Below, piece by piece: positions 1 through 5,828 of a stretch of DNA of 7,088 nucleotides (positions are counted from its first letter, which is position 1; each line of letters begins with the position of its first letter). The DNA comes from Sphingomonadaceae bacterium (GTDB lineage Bacteria > Pseudomonadota > Alphaproteobacteria > Sphingomonadales > Sphingomonadaceae): contig JACDGO010000102.1 of NCBI GenBank assembly GCA_013821585.1, positions 1-7,088 on the forward strand. Reading direction: 5' to 3'. A program made the position numbers and the translations under genes. The notes under the pieces were generated by a model, which was given only the letters and a program-made list of their open reading frames with translations, was not told the origin of the DNA and ran no database searches.

Positions 1-188
1 GGCTCGACCTCGGCGGGCGCGGGCGCGGTGTCCTTCAGCCCGACCTCGTCAACGATCCGGACATCGACCGGCGTACGCGGCGCGACGAGCGGCTTGGGGG
101 TGGCGAGCAGCCCGACCGACAGCGCGGCGAACAGCGCCACATGCCCCGCGACCGCGACGCCCAGCCCGGCGCGTTCGACGCGGTCCAT
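1..188 (-). CDS. tolA: TolA-like energy transducer, N-terminal part (cut by left edge)
   Basis: Only the first 62 codons are in the window; the gene runs off the left end. In the Tol-Pal complex TolA is the inner-membrane protein that the TolQ-TolR motor energises and that reaches across the periplasm to TolB/Pal. The visible product begins MDRVERAGLG. It has one hydrophobic segment at residues 9-29 containing a histidine (H16), then a Pro/Ala/Val-rich stretch, as expected for a TolA/TonB-type anchor followed by a periplasmic linker. Energy transducers of this group carry a histidine in the anchor that contacts the motor, which fits H16. The ATG at 188-186 overlaps the tolR stop as TGATG, so the start is secure and translation is probably coupled. 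The C-terminal domain is not visible, so the tolA name rests on operon position and the N-terminus. A TonB-family paralogue cannot be excluded. Confidence 0.8.
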   Translation of the reverse strand, partial: MDRVERAGLGVAVAGHVALFAALSVGLLATPKPLVAPRTPVDVRIVDEVGLKDTAPAPAEVE

Positions 189-607
189 CACGGCGTCTCC
201 GCGCCGACGGTGACGAGCGCGACGCGGTTGAGCCCCGCGCGGTTGAGCTCGCCCATCACGCGCATCACACGGCCGTAATCGAGCGTCCGGTCCGCGCGCA
301 GAAACACCTGCGGCTTGCGAACGGCAAACGCGGCAAGCGCATCGGGCAAGGCGGCTGCTGCGATTTCCGTCTCGTCGACGAACACCTTGCCGCTCGCATC
401 GAGCGAAATCTGCAACGGCTTCCTGTCCTGATCGAGTGCGTCGGCGCGGCTGTCGGGAAGATTCACCGGCACGCCCGCGACGAGCAGCGGCGCCGTCACC
501 ATGAAGATGATCAACAGCACCAGCATCACGTCTACCATCGGCGTCACGTTGATCTCCGCCATCGGGGCACGGCGGTGACGGGTGCGTGAGGAGGGGAGCG
601 GTGTCAA
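188..607 (-). CDS. tolR: TolR, biopolymer transport protein of the ExbD/TolR family
   Basis: TolR is the proton-channel and peptidoglycan-binding partner of TolQ in the Tol-Pal motor. With the TTG start at 607-605 the product is 139 residues: a short basic cytoplasmic tail (TRHRRAP), the family signature MAEINVTPMVDVMLVLLI at residues 16-33 with the membrane aspartate D26 (the counterpart of E. coli TolR D23), one membrane helix to about residue 44, then a periplasmic ExbD-like domain. TTG is chosen because GGAGG lies 8 bases upstream and the tail then has a normal TolR length. An ATG at 694 would put about 29 residues inside the palindromic repeat and is unlikely. The ATG at 562 would remove the cytoplasmic tail. 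The gene ends in a TGATG overlap with the tolA-like gene. The identity is firm; the start is the uncertain part. Confidence 0.93.
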   Translation of the reverse strand: MTPLPSSRTRHRRAPMAEINVTPMVDVMLVLLIIFMVTAPLLVAGVPVNLPDSRADALDQDRKPLQISLDASGKVFVDETEIAAAALPDALAAFAVRKPQVFLRADRTLDYGRVMRVMGELNRAGLNRVALVTVGAETP

Positions 608-610
608 AAG

Positions 611-723
611 TCTCCCCTCCCGCTTGCGGGAGGGGTGGCGCGAAGCGCCGGGGTGGGCCTGAGATTGGCCACGCCCACCCCGCTTGCTACGCAAGCTGCC
701 CCTCCCGCAAGCGGGAGGGGAGA
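611..723. repeat. 113-bp nested palindromic (REP/MITE-like) element between tolQ and tolR
   Basis: The outer 25 bases are a perfect inverted repeat: 611-635 is the exact reverse complement of 699-723. Each end is itself a hairpin with 10-bp arms (CCCCTCCCGC / GCGGGAGGGG) and a 2-base loop, at 614-635 and 699-720. Inside lie GGCGC-GAA-GCGCC (637-649), a 9-bp pair GGGGTGGGC (650-658) with GCCCACCCC (673-681), and GCTTGC-TAC-GCAAGC (682-696). GC-rich palindromes of this look are, as I recall, dispersed between genes in sphingomonad genomes; that is from memory, not a search. The element fills nearly all of the 127-base gap between tolQ and tolR, would be transcribed with them, and could fold into a strong multi-stem RNA. 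It does not resemble a Rho-independent terminator, having no T-tract in either direction. Confidence 0.9.
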
Positions 724-734
724 ATTCCCCGTAC

Positions 735-1427
735 TCACGCCCCGTCCAACTCGCGGCTCAGCGTCGCGTGGAACGCGTCGGCGAAGCGGGCGAGCCGGGC
801 TTCGAGTCGGTTCAGCCGGTGCCCGAAGCGGTTGTAGGCGATCACCGCGGGGATCGCCGCGAACAGGCCGAGCGCGGTCGCGAACAGCGCTTCGGCGATG
901 CCCGGCGCGACCACCGCGAGGCTGGTGTTCTGCGCGGCGGCGATGCCGGTGAAGCTGCGCATGATGCCCCATACCGTCCCGAACAGGCCGACGAAGGGCG
1001 CGACCGATCCGATCGTCGCGAGGATATTCAGACGGTCGGACAATTGGTCGATCTCCCCCGCGATCGCCGATCCCATCGCCGCCGAAAGGCGGCTGCGCGT
1101 CCCTTCGCGGTCGATCGGCTTCGTGCGCGTCGACGCGCGCCATTCGGCGAAGCCCGCCGCGAACACGCGCGCGCTGGGGAGCTTCGAGCCGCCTTGCGCC
1201 TTGGCGAAGGCGTCGACGTAATCGACCGACGCGAAGTCGCGCTCGAAGCGTTCGGACGCCTTCGCGGTCCGGCCGAGCTTCAGCCATTGCGACACGATGA
1301 TCGCCCAGGTCCAGACGCTCGCGACGAGGAGCAGCGCCATCACGCCCTTCACGACGATGTCGGCCTGAAGAAACAGCGCGACCGGAGACAGCGTCGCCGC
1401 GTCGGTGTTGAGCATCACGGCGTTCAT
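735..1427 (-). CDS. tolQ: TolQ, MotA/TolQ/ExbB proton-channel protein
   Basis: TolQ is the three-helix inner-membrane subunit that, with TolR, uses the proton motive force to drive TolA. The 230-residue length is typical. Hydrophobic segments lie at about residues 22-45, 134-158 and 171-197. The large cytoplasmic loop lies between the first two. The family signatures are present: a Gly/Ala/Pro-rich stretch at 140-159 reading GSVAPFVGLFGTVWGIMRSF, and APGIAEALFATALGLFAAIP at 174-193. The ATG at 1427 overlaps the ybgC stop as ATGA, which fixes the start and suggests translational coupling. Downstream, tolR normally follows at once; here a palindromic repeat separates them. Confidence 0.97.
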   Translation of the reverse strand: MNAVMLNTDAATLSPVALFLQADIVVKGVMALLLVASVWTWAIIVSQWLKLGRTAKASERFERDFASVDYVDAFAKAQGGSKLPSARVFAAGFAEWRASTRTKPIDREGTRSRLSAAMGSAIAGEIDQLSDRLNILATIGSVAPFVGLFGTVWGIMRSFTGIAAAQNTSLAVVAPGIAEALFATALGLFAAIPAVIAYNRFGHRLNRLEARLARFADAFHATLSRELDGA

Positions 1428-1870
1428 TCGCTCTCCATCACCTCGCGGAACGCCGCGACCCAGACCGGCGGCTGGCGGCGCGGCTTGCCGCCCGGCGTCA
1501 GGAACGCCGCCGTCACCGTCGCTTCGGTCAGCATTTCACGTCCGCGCATGACTGACTGATGAATCGTCGCGGTCGCGCCGCCGACGCTCAACACCCGGCT
1601 GACGACTGTGAGGTCGTCGTCGAGGCGCGCCGGACGGCGATAACGGATCGCGAGTTCGCTGACCGCGTAAACACCTTCACCGCCCTCGAACGCCGCGCGC
1701 TGGCCGATGCCGAGCGCACGCAGCATGTCCGAACGCGCACGCTCCATGAAACGCAGATAGTTCGCGTAATAGACGACACCCGAGAGGTCGGTGTCCTCGA
1801 AATAGACGCGCACCGGATATGCGTGCGCGCCGCCGTCGAACCGGCCGAGAGCGGAAGCGTCGTTGACCAC
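1424..1870 (-). CDS. ybgC: Tol-Pal system-associated acyl-CoA thioesterase YbgC
   Basis: Cytoplasmic hot-dog-fold (4HBT) thioesterase of 148 residues, a normal family length, encoded as the first gene of the tol-pal cluster as in most proteobacteria. The active-site region is YFEDTDLSGVVYYANYLRFM at residues 23-42. By comparison with 4-hydroxybenzoyl-CoA thioesterase, the second aspartate of the DTD motif (D28) is the likely catalytic residue. Family members hydrolyse short-chain acyl-CoAs or act with phospholipid-synthesis enzymes; the real substrate and the link to Tol-Pal are unsettled. The start is GTG at 1870-1868. No convincing Shine-Dalgarno sequence precedes it, but no better start exists before the conserved region. 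The 3' end overlaps tolQ by four bases. The 66 bases upstream are GC-rich, and I see no clear promoter or terminator there. Confidence 0.95.
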   Translation of the reverse strand: MVNDASALGRFDGGAHAYPVRVYFEDTDLSGVVYYANYLRFMERARSDMLRALGIGQRAAFEGGEGVYAVSELAIRYRRPARLDDDLTVVSRVLSVGGATATIHQSVMRGREMLTEATVTAAFLTPGGKPRRQPPVWVAAFREVMESE

Positions 1871-1936
1871 GCGCGCGCTCTAGCGGCGCGCGGCGCCCGA
1901 GGGAATCCCGTGCCGCGAGCCGTGCCCGCTCAGGGG

Positions 1937-2239
1937 TTAGGCGCGCGTTCCTGCCATCGGGAACGTTCCGAACGGCCCCGCCGTGACCGAACCGTTGAGG
2001 ATGTCGCCGTCGATCGTCGCTTTGCAATCGAGCGTCATCGGCATCGGCACGGTCATGTCCATCTTCCAGCTGATCGCGTCGCCGTCGACCTTGCCGTCCT
2101 TGCATTCGAGCGCGCCCTGCGCGCCCTCGTTGGTGCCGGTCCAGCCGCCGCTGCCGTCCGAATTGACCGTCAGCACCGACTGCTGCTCGCCGAGCGGCGA
2201 CTTGACCACGCAATTCCACTTGCCCGCGACGTCGGCCAT
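1937..2239 (-). CDS. Small conserved hypothetical protein downstream of the M16 protease
   Basis: 100-residue protein that I cannot assign to a named domain with certainty; it resembles small hypothetical proteins seen in related alphaproteobacteria. It has no signal peptide, lipobox or membrane helix, so it is probably cytoplasmic. The sequence is rich in Gly, Asp, Thr and alternating hydrophobic residues and reads like a small beta-sheet or beta-barrel protein. A Met/Pro-rich strand (KMDMTVPMPMTLDCKA) lies at residues 59-74, and cysteines are at 10, 46 and 72. The ATG at 2239 has GGGAG 9 bases upstream, a good ribosome binding site. It starts 22 bases after the M16 protease stop, so the two are probably co-transcribed. 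Codon use matches its neighbours, so it is a real gene. Confidence 0.8.
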   Translation of the reverse strand: MADVAGKWNCVVKSPLGEQQSVLTVNSDGSGGWTGTNEGAQGALECKDGKVDGDAISWKMDMTVPMPMTLDCKATIDGDILNGSVTAGPFGTFPMAGTRA

Positions 2240-2261
2240 GTTCGTATTCTCCCTGTTTGAA

Positions 2262-5099
2262 CTATTTCGCCGGCGGCGCGACGACTTCGATCGGCAACCC
2301 CACCTTGTCGAGCTGCGGCCTTATCGTCGCGGCGTCGCCGACGACGACCCACATCATCCGCGATGGATTGATCGCGCTCCGCGCCGCCCTGTCGAGGTCG
2401 GCGGTCGTCAGCGCGCGGTAGCGCGCGGGCAGCCGTTCGTAATAGTCGTCGGGGCGTCCGAGCCAGACGATCTTCTGGACGCCGTCGAGCACCGCCTCCG
2501 CTGTCTCGAACGTCCCCGGCAGCTCGCGCACCGCGCCATTGATCGTGCGCTCGAGCTCGGCGAGCGTCGTGCCCTGCGTGGTCGTATAGGATTTGAGGTC
2601 GGCGATCAGCGCGGAGAGCGACTCGCCCGTGCGGTCGGCCTGAACCGGGGCCACGACGACGAACGGCACGCGCCCTTCGTATTGGCCAAGCACCGAGCCG
2701 ACGCCGTACGACCAGCCCTTGGTCTCGCGCAGATCGAGGTTGAGCCGCGACAGGAATTGGCCGCCGAGCACGTCGTTCGCCTGATTGAGCGTGATCAGGT
2801 CATCATGGCCGGTCGCGGCGAGCACCAGCCCGCCGCGGATCACCGACTGGCCCGAGCCCGGCCGGTCGACGAGATAGATTTTGGAGACGGGCGCAAGGAT
2901 CGCGGCGGTCAAATCCTTGCGCGGCCGCGCCATGCGATCGGCCGCCCAGTTGCCGAAGCTCGCTTCGAGCAGCGGCTTGAGGTCGGCCATCGTCGTGTCG
3001 CCGACGACGAAGATCTGCGCGTTGCCCGGCCAGAACCAATCGTGGTGAAAGCGCACGAGGTCGTCGCGCGTCAGCTTCGCGACCGCCGCCGCTTCGCCTG
3101 TGCCGGTGCCGGGCACGCCGTAAGGATGCGCCGGGCCGTAAAGGCGCGGGTTGAGCATGTAGCGCGCGACGTCGCCGGGTTCGCTCAGCTGCGCGGCGAT
3201 GCGCGACAGCTGTTGACCGCGCACGCGCTCGACCTCGGCGGGCGCGAACGCGGGATTGCGCACGACATCGGCGAGCAGCGCGAGCGAGGGCGCGAGGTTG
3301 GGCGTCAGCGCGAACAGCCCCACCGTCGAGCGGTCGATCGACGCGCCGGCCGAAATCGTCGCGCCCAAACGCTCCTGCTCCTCGGCGATCTGGACCGAGC
3401 TGCGCGTCGTCGTACCTTCGTCGAGCAGCGCGAGCGCGAGCGACTGGGTGCCGAGCGCGGTCCTGGGATCGGCGGAATAGCCCGCGTCGAAGCTCACCGC
3501 GACGCGCACCACCGGCACCGAAGTGCGGCGCGCGAAATAGACCTTGATGCCGTTCGACAGTTCGGTTCGCTCGATCGCCGGGAAGACGAGCGCGGTCAGC
3601 GTGCCGACGTCGGGCAAATGCGAACGGTCGACCGCCTCGCGCGGCGCCGGTTCGGGCGCGCCAGGCTTGCGATAGAACGACGGGCCGCGCCCTTGAGGCC
3701 CGACGGCGTCGCCGGTGACCGCGAGCGCGGCGGGCGAGGCGTCGCGCGGCCCCGGCTCGACGGTCAGGTTGAACACCGGACGCGACATCCATTTGCGCGC
3801 CGCGGCTTGGACCTCGGCCGGAGTCAGCGCGGCGAGTTCGGCGAGATCCTTTTTGTATTTCGCCGGATCGCCCGAATAGACGAGGCCTTCGGCGAGCGCG
3901 ACCGCCTTGCCGCCGAAGCCGCCGACCGATTCATAGCCGCCGATCGTCGCCGCGATCGAGCGCGTCGCGACGCGACGGACCTCGTCGGCGGTCGGGCCGT
4001 CCTTCAGGAAAGTCGCTATGACCGCGTCCATCTTCGCGCCGACCGCGGCGGCGTCCTGCCCCGGCCTGACGTCGGCGGATACGGTCAATACGCCGATCTG
4101 TTCGAACGCCTGCGCGCTCGCCGACACCGCGACCGCGCTGTGGTCTCCGCGCACCAGCGCGTTGTCGAGGCGGCTCGACGACAGCCCGCCGAGCACCGAG
4201 GCGGCGACTTCGAGCGCGGTATTGTCGCGCCCGTTGACACCCTCGACCGCCCACATCCGCATCACGCGGGTGAAGGGAACCTGGTCGTGGAACACCTTCG
4301 TGACCGGCGCAGCGAGCGTTGGGATCGTCGCCGAAACGCGCGTGATCGCGGGGCCGCGCGGAATGTCGCCGAACCATTTGGCGACCTTGGCCTTCGCCGT
4401 CGGCAGGTCGATGTCGCCAGCGAGCACCAGCACAGCGTTGTCGGGGCCGTATTTGGCGCGGAACCAGTTCTTCACGTCCTCGAGGCTCGCGCCGTTCAGA
4501 TCGGCCATCGAGCCGATCGTCTCGTGGCGATAGGGATGCCCTTCAGGAAACAGCGTCGCATAAACGGTGTAGTCGACCGTCCCGAACGGCGCGTTGTCGC
4601 CCTGGCGCTTCTCGTTCTGGACGACGCCGCGCTGGTTATTGAGCTTGGCCTGATCGATCCCTCCAAGCAGATGCCCCATGCGGTCGCTCTCAAGGAACAG
4701 CGCGCGGTCGAGCGCGCCGGTGGGCACCGTCTCGAAATAATTGGTCCGGTCGAACCAGGTCGTGCCGTTGAGGTCGGTCGCGCCGATCTGTTGCAGCGGC
4801 TCGAAGAAATCTCCCGGCGAATTCTCCGATCCGTTGAACATGAGATGTTCGAACAGATGCGCGAAGCCGGTCTTGCCCTTGAGCTCGTCCTTCGATCCGA
4901 CATGATACCAAATGCTGACGGCGACGACGGGCGCCTTGCGGTCGGTATGGACGAGCACGCGCAAACCATTGGGCAGGGTGAACGACTGATACGGAATGTC
5001 GACCGCGCGCACGAGCGCGGATACCGGCGCGGGCTCGGCGGCGAAGGCAGGGACCGCGAACAGCAGCGGAAGGACCGGCAACAGGCGGCGGAGGGACAT
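2262..5099 (-). CDS. Secreted M16-family (pitrilysin-type) zinc metalloprotease, two-domain
   Basis: 945 residues. An N-terminal signal peptide (MSLRRLLPVLPLLFAVPAFA, cleavage about residue 20) points to the periplasm or outer-membrane side. Two M16 repeats follow. In the first (about 40-380) the inverted zinc motif HLFEH lies at 81-85 with catalytic E84, and the third zinc ligand is probably E163 in NQRGVVQNEKR. In the second (about 505-870) the matching position reads LALALLDEGTTTR and has no HxxEH, so it is the inactive half. It keeps the R791/Y798 pair in LRETKGWSY, typical of substrate contact. Length and layout fit bacterial M16 proteases fused from active and inactive halves. The start chosen is ATG at 5099, with GAGGA 7 bases upstream; a TTG directly before it is also in frame. 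The substrate is unknown. It heads the run of minus-strand genes leading to the tol operon. Confidence 0.95.
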   Translation of the reverse strand: MSLRRLLPVLPLLFAVPAFAAEPAPVSALVRAVDIPYQSFTLPNGLRVLVHTDRKAPVVAVSIWYHVGSKDELKGKTGFAHLFEHLMFNGSENSPGDFFEPLQQIGATDLNGTTWFDRTNYFETVPTGALDRALFLESDRMGHLLGGIDQAKLNNQRGVVQNEKRQGDNAPFGTVDYTVYATLFPEGHPYRHETIGSMADLNGASLEDVKNWFRAKYGPDNAVLVLAGDIDLPTAKAKVAKWFGDIPRGPAITRVSATIPTLAAPVTKVFHDQVPFTRVMRMWAVEGVNGRDNTALEVAASVLGGLSSSRLDNALVRGDHSAVAVSASAQAFEQIGVLTVSADVRPGQDAAAVGAKMDAVIATFLKDGPTADEVRRVATRSIAATIGGYESVGGFGGKAVALAEGLVYSGDPAKYKKDLAELAALTPAEVQAAARKWMSRPVFNLTVEPGPRDASPAALAVTGDAVGPQGRGPSFYRKPGAPEPAPREAVDRSHLPDVGTLTALVFPAIERTELSNGIKVYFARRTSVPVVRVAVSFDAGYSADPRTALGTQSLALALLDEGTTTRSSVQIAEEQERLGATISAGASIDRSTVGLFALTPNLAPSLALLADVVRNPAFAPAEVERVRGQQLSRIAAQLSEPGDVARYMLNPRLYGPAHPYGVPGTGTGEAAAVAKLTRDDLVRFHHDWFWPGNAQIFVVGDTTMADLKPLLEASFGNWAADRMARPRKDLTAAILAPVSKIYLVDRPGSGQSVIRGGLVLAATGHDDLITLNQANDVLGGQFLSRLNLDLRETKGWSYGVGSVLGQYEGRVPFVVVAPVQADRTGESLSALIADLKSYTTTQGTTLAELERTINGAVRELPGTFETAEAVLDGVQKIVWLGRPDDYYERLPARYRALTTADLDRAARSAINPSRMMWVVVGDAATIRPQLDKVGLPIEVVAPPAK

Positions 5100-5199
5100 C
5101 AACGCATCCTCGGGCGGGAGATCAGGCGGCGTGTCTTAGCAGCGTGATACGGTCGCGCAACTCCCCGACTGCGGGTATGCTTGTCACCTCCTTGCGCAT

Positions 5200-5219
5200 A
5201 TGTATCGGTTTTGATACAT
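5200..5219. promoter_or_regulatory. Perfect inverted repeat, candidate HigA-type operator
   Basis: Arms ATGTATC (5200-5206) and GATACAT (5213-5219) are perfect 7-bp reverse complements around a 6-base AT-rich spacer. The repeat lies just upstream of the toxin-antitoxin coding sequence, in the only AT-rich patch of the window, and overlaps a possible weak promoter (TTGCGC at 5192, TACATT at 5215, spacing 17). XRE-type antitoxins usually repress their own operon by binding such palindromes. Binding here is inferred, not shown. The site also lies in the upstream region of the divergent M16 gene and could affect both. Confidence 0.55.
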
Positions 5220-5226
5220 TAGCTAA

Positions 5227-5547
5227 GTAAAGCCGATCACCTTCCTTGGCGACAGCCTCGCAAGGCTACGCGACTTCCCCGATGGAGCGCGATCCGAGGC
5301 GGGAATTCAGTTGAGCGAGGTTCAGCAAGGAAACGATCCGGCGGACTGGAAGCCAATGAAAGCGGTCGGAGCGGGCGTCCGCGAGATACGGGTGCGCGAA
5401 GCGTCGGGCGCGTTTCGCGTGATCTATCTGGCGACGCTGCCGGACCGCGTGCTCGTGCTGCACGCGTTCCAGAAGAAGACGCAAGCCACGGCGCGGAAGG
5501 ACATCGATCTGGCGACCCGACGGCTGCGCGAATGGAAGGACTCATGA
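5227..5547 (+). CDS. HigB/RelE-type toxin (Gp49-like, DUF891), start codon unresolved
   Basis: RelE/ParE-superfamily toxins of this kind are mostly ribosome-dependent mRNA endonucleases. The first ordinary start, TTG at 5311, would give only 78 residues beginning SEVQQGNDP. Toxin-like sequence continues in frame upstream to 5227 (KPITFLGDSLARLRDFP), matching how full-length relatives begin and giving about 106 residues, a normal length. The first codon there is GTA (5227-5229), directly preceded by an in-frame TAA, so no ATG, GTG or TTG is available for the full-length form. The C-terminal core is intact: basic strands with EIRVRE, FRVIY, then LHAFQKKTQATARKDIDLA, a hallmark of this family. 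The gene overlaps the antitoxin start by one or four bases. It may be a 5'-disabled toxin, an N-terminally truncated product, or one using a non-standard start. The coordinates show the coding extent, not a proven start. Confidence 0.75.
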   Translation, partial: VKPITFLGDSLARLRDFPDGARSEAGIQLSEVQQGNDPADWKPMKAVGAGVREIRVREASGAFRVIYLATLPDRVLVLHAFQKKTQATARKDIDLATRRLREWKDS

Positions 5548-5828
5548 TGGACGTTCAGACCTTCGACAACGTGTTCGATGCGCTCGCCGATACGCCCGCG
5601 GAAGCAGCGAACATGAAGGCGCGCGCCGAGCTGCTCTCGGCCTTGCGGGCCTGCGTCGGCGCGTGGGGATTGCCGCAGGAAGCCGCCGCCGCCCGGCTCG
5701 GCATCACGCGGCCGCGGCTCAACGATCTGATGCGCGGCAAGCTCGCCAAGTTCTCGCTCGACTCGCTCGTAAACCTCGCGTCGGCGGCGGGGCTGGCTCT
5801 CGAGATCAGGATCGCCAATGCGGCCTAG
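5547..5828 (+). CDS. XRE-family antitoxin (HigA-like) of a toxin-antitoxin pair
   Basis: DNA-binding antitoxin partner of the toxin just upstream, in the toxin-first order typical of HigBA. The product is 93 residues from the ATG at 5547. The N-terminal part (TFDNVFDALADTPAEAANMK) looks like the family's helical region. A helix-turn-helix follows at about 41-65, with PQEAAAARLGITRPRLNDLM, then a C-terminal helix and short strand. AAGGA ends 6 bases before the ATG at 5547, favouring this start and a TGATG overlap with the toxin stop. The ATGs at 5544 and 5532 are alternatives. The protein probably neutralises the toxin by direct binding and represses the operon at the upstream inverted repeat. 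Its stop shares a CTAG with the convergent DUF2182 gene. It looks fully intact, unlike the toxin start. Confidence 0.9.
   Translation: MDVQTFDNVFDALADTPAEAANMKARAELLSALRACVGAWGLPQEAAAARLGITRPRLNDLMRGKLAKFSLDSLVNLASAAGLALEIRIANAA

Noticed and set aside
608..694. N-terminal extension of TolR to an ATG at 694
   Set aside because: The extra 29 residues are encoded by the palindromic repeat, and the TTG at 607 has a better ribosome binding site and gives a normal TolR N-terminus.
611..723. Rho-independent terminator between tolQ and tolR
   Set aside because: The hairpins are strong, but no T-tract follows on either strand and tolR continues the operon directly after.
684..1559. A 291-codon plus-strand open frame over tolQ
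   Set aside because: It begins inside the palindromic repeat, has low-complexity Arg-rich composition, and lies antisense to a clear tolQ gene.
1871..1936. A promoter or terminator between the small gene and ybgC
   Set aside because: The segment is uniformly GC-rich, with no convincing -10/-35 pair and no stem followed by T residues.
1559..2260. A 233-codon plus-strand open frame over ybgC and the small gene
   Set aside because: Arg/Ala/Val-rich shadow spanning two real minus-strand genes and the gap between them.
1983..5147. A 1054-codon plus-strand open frame covering the M16 gene and beyond
   Set aside because: It is an antisense shadow of high-GC coding sequence: extremely rich in Arg, Asp, Glu and His, with no recognisable domain, while the minus strand carries a complete protease with signal peptide and zinc motif.
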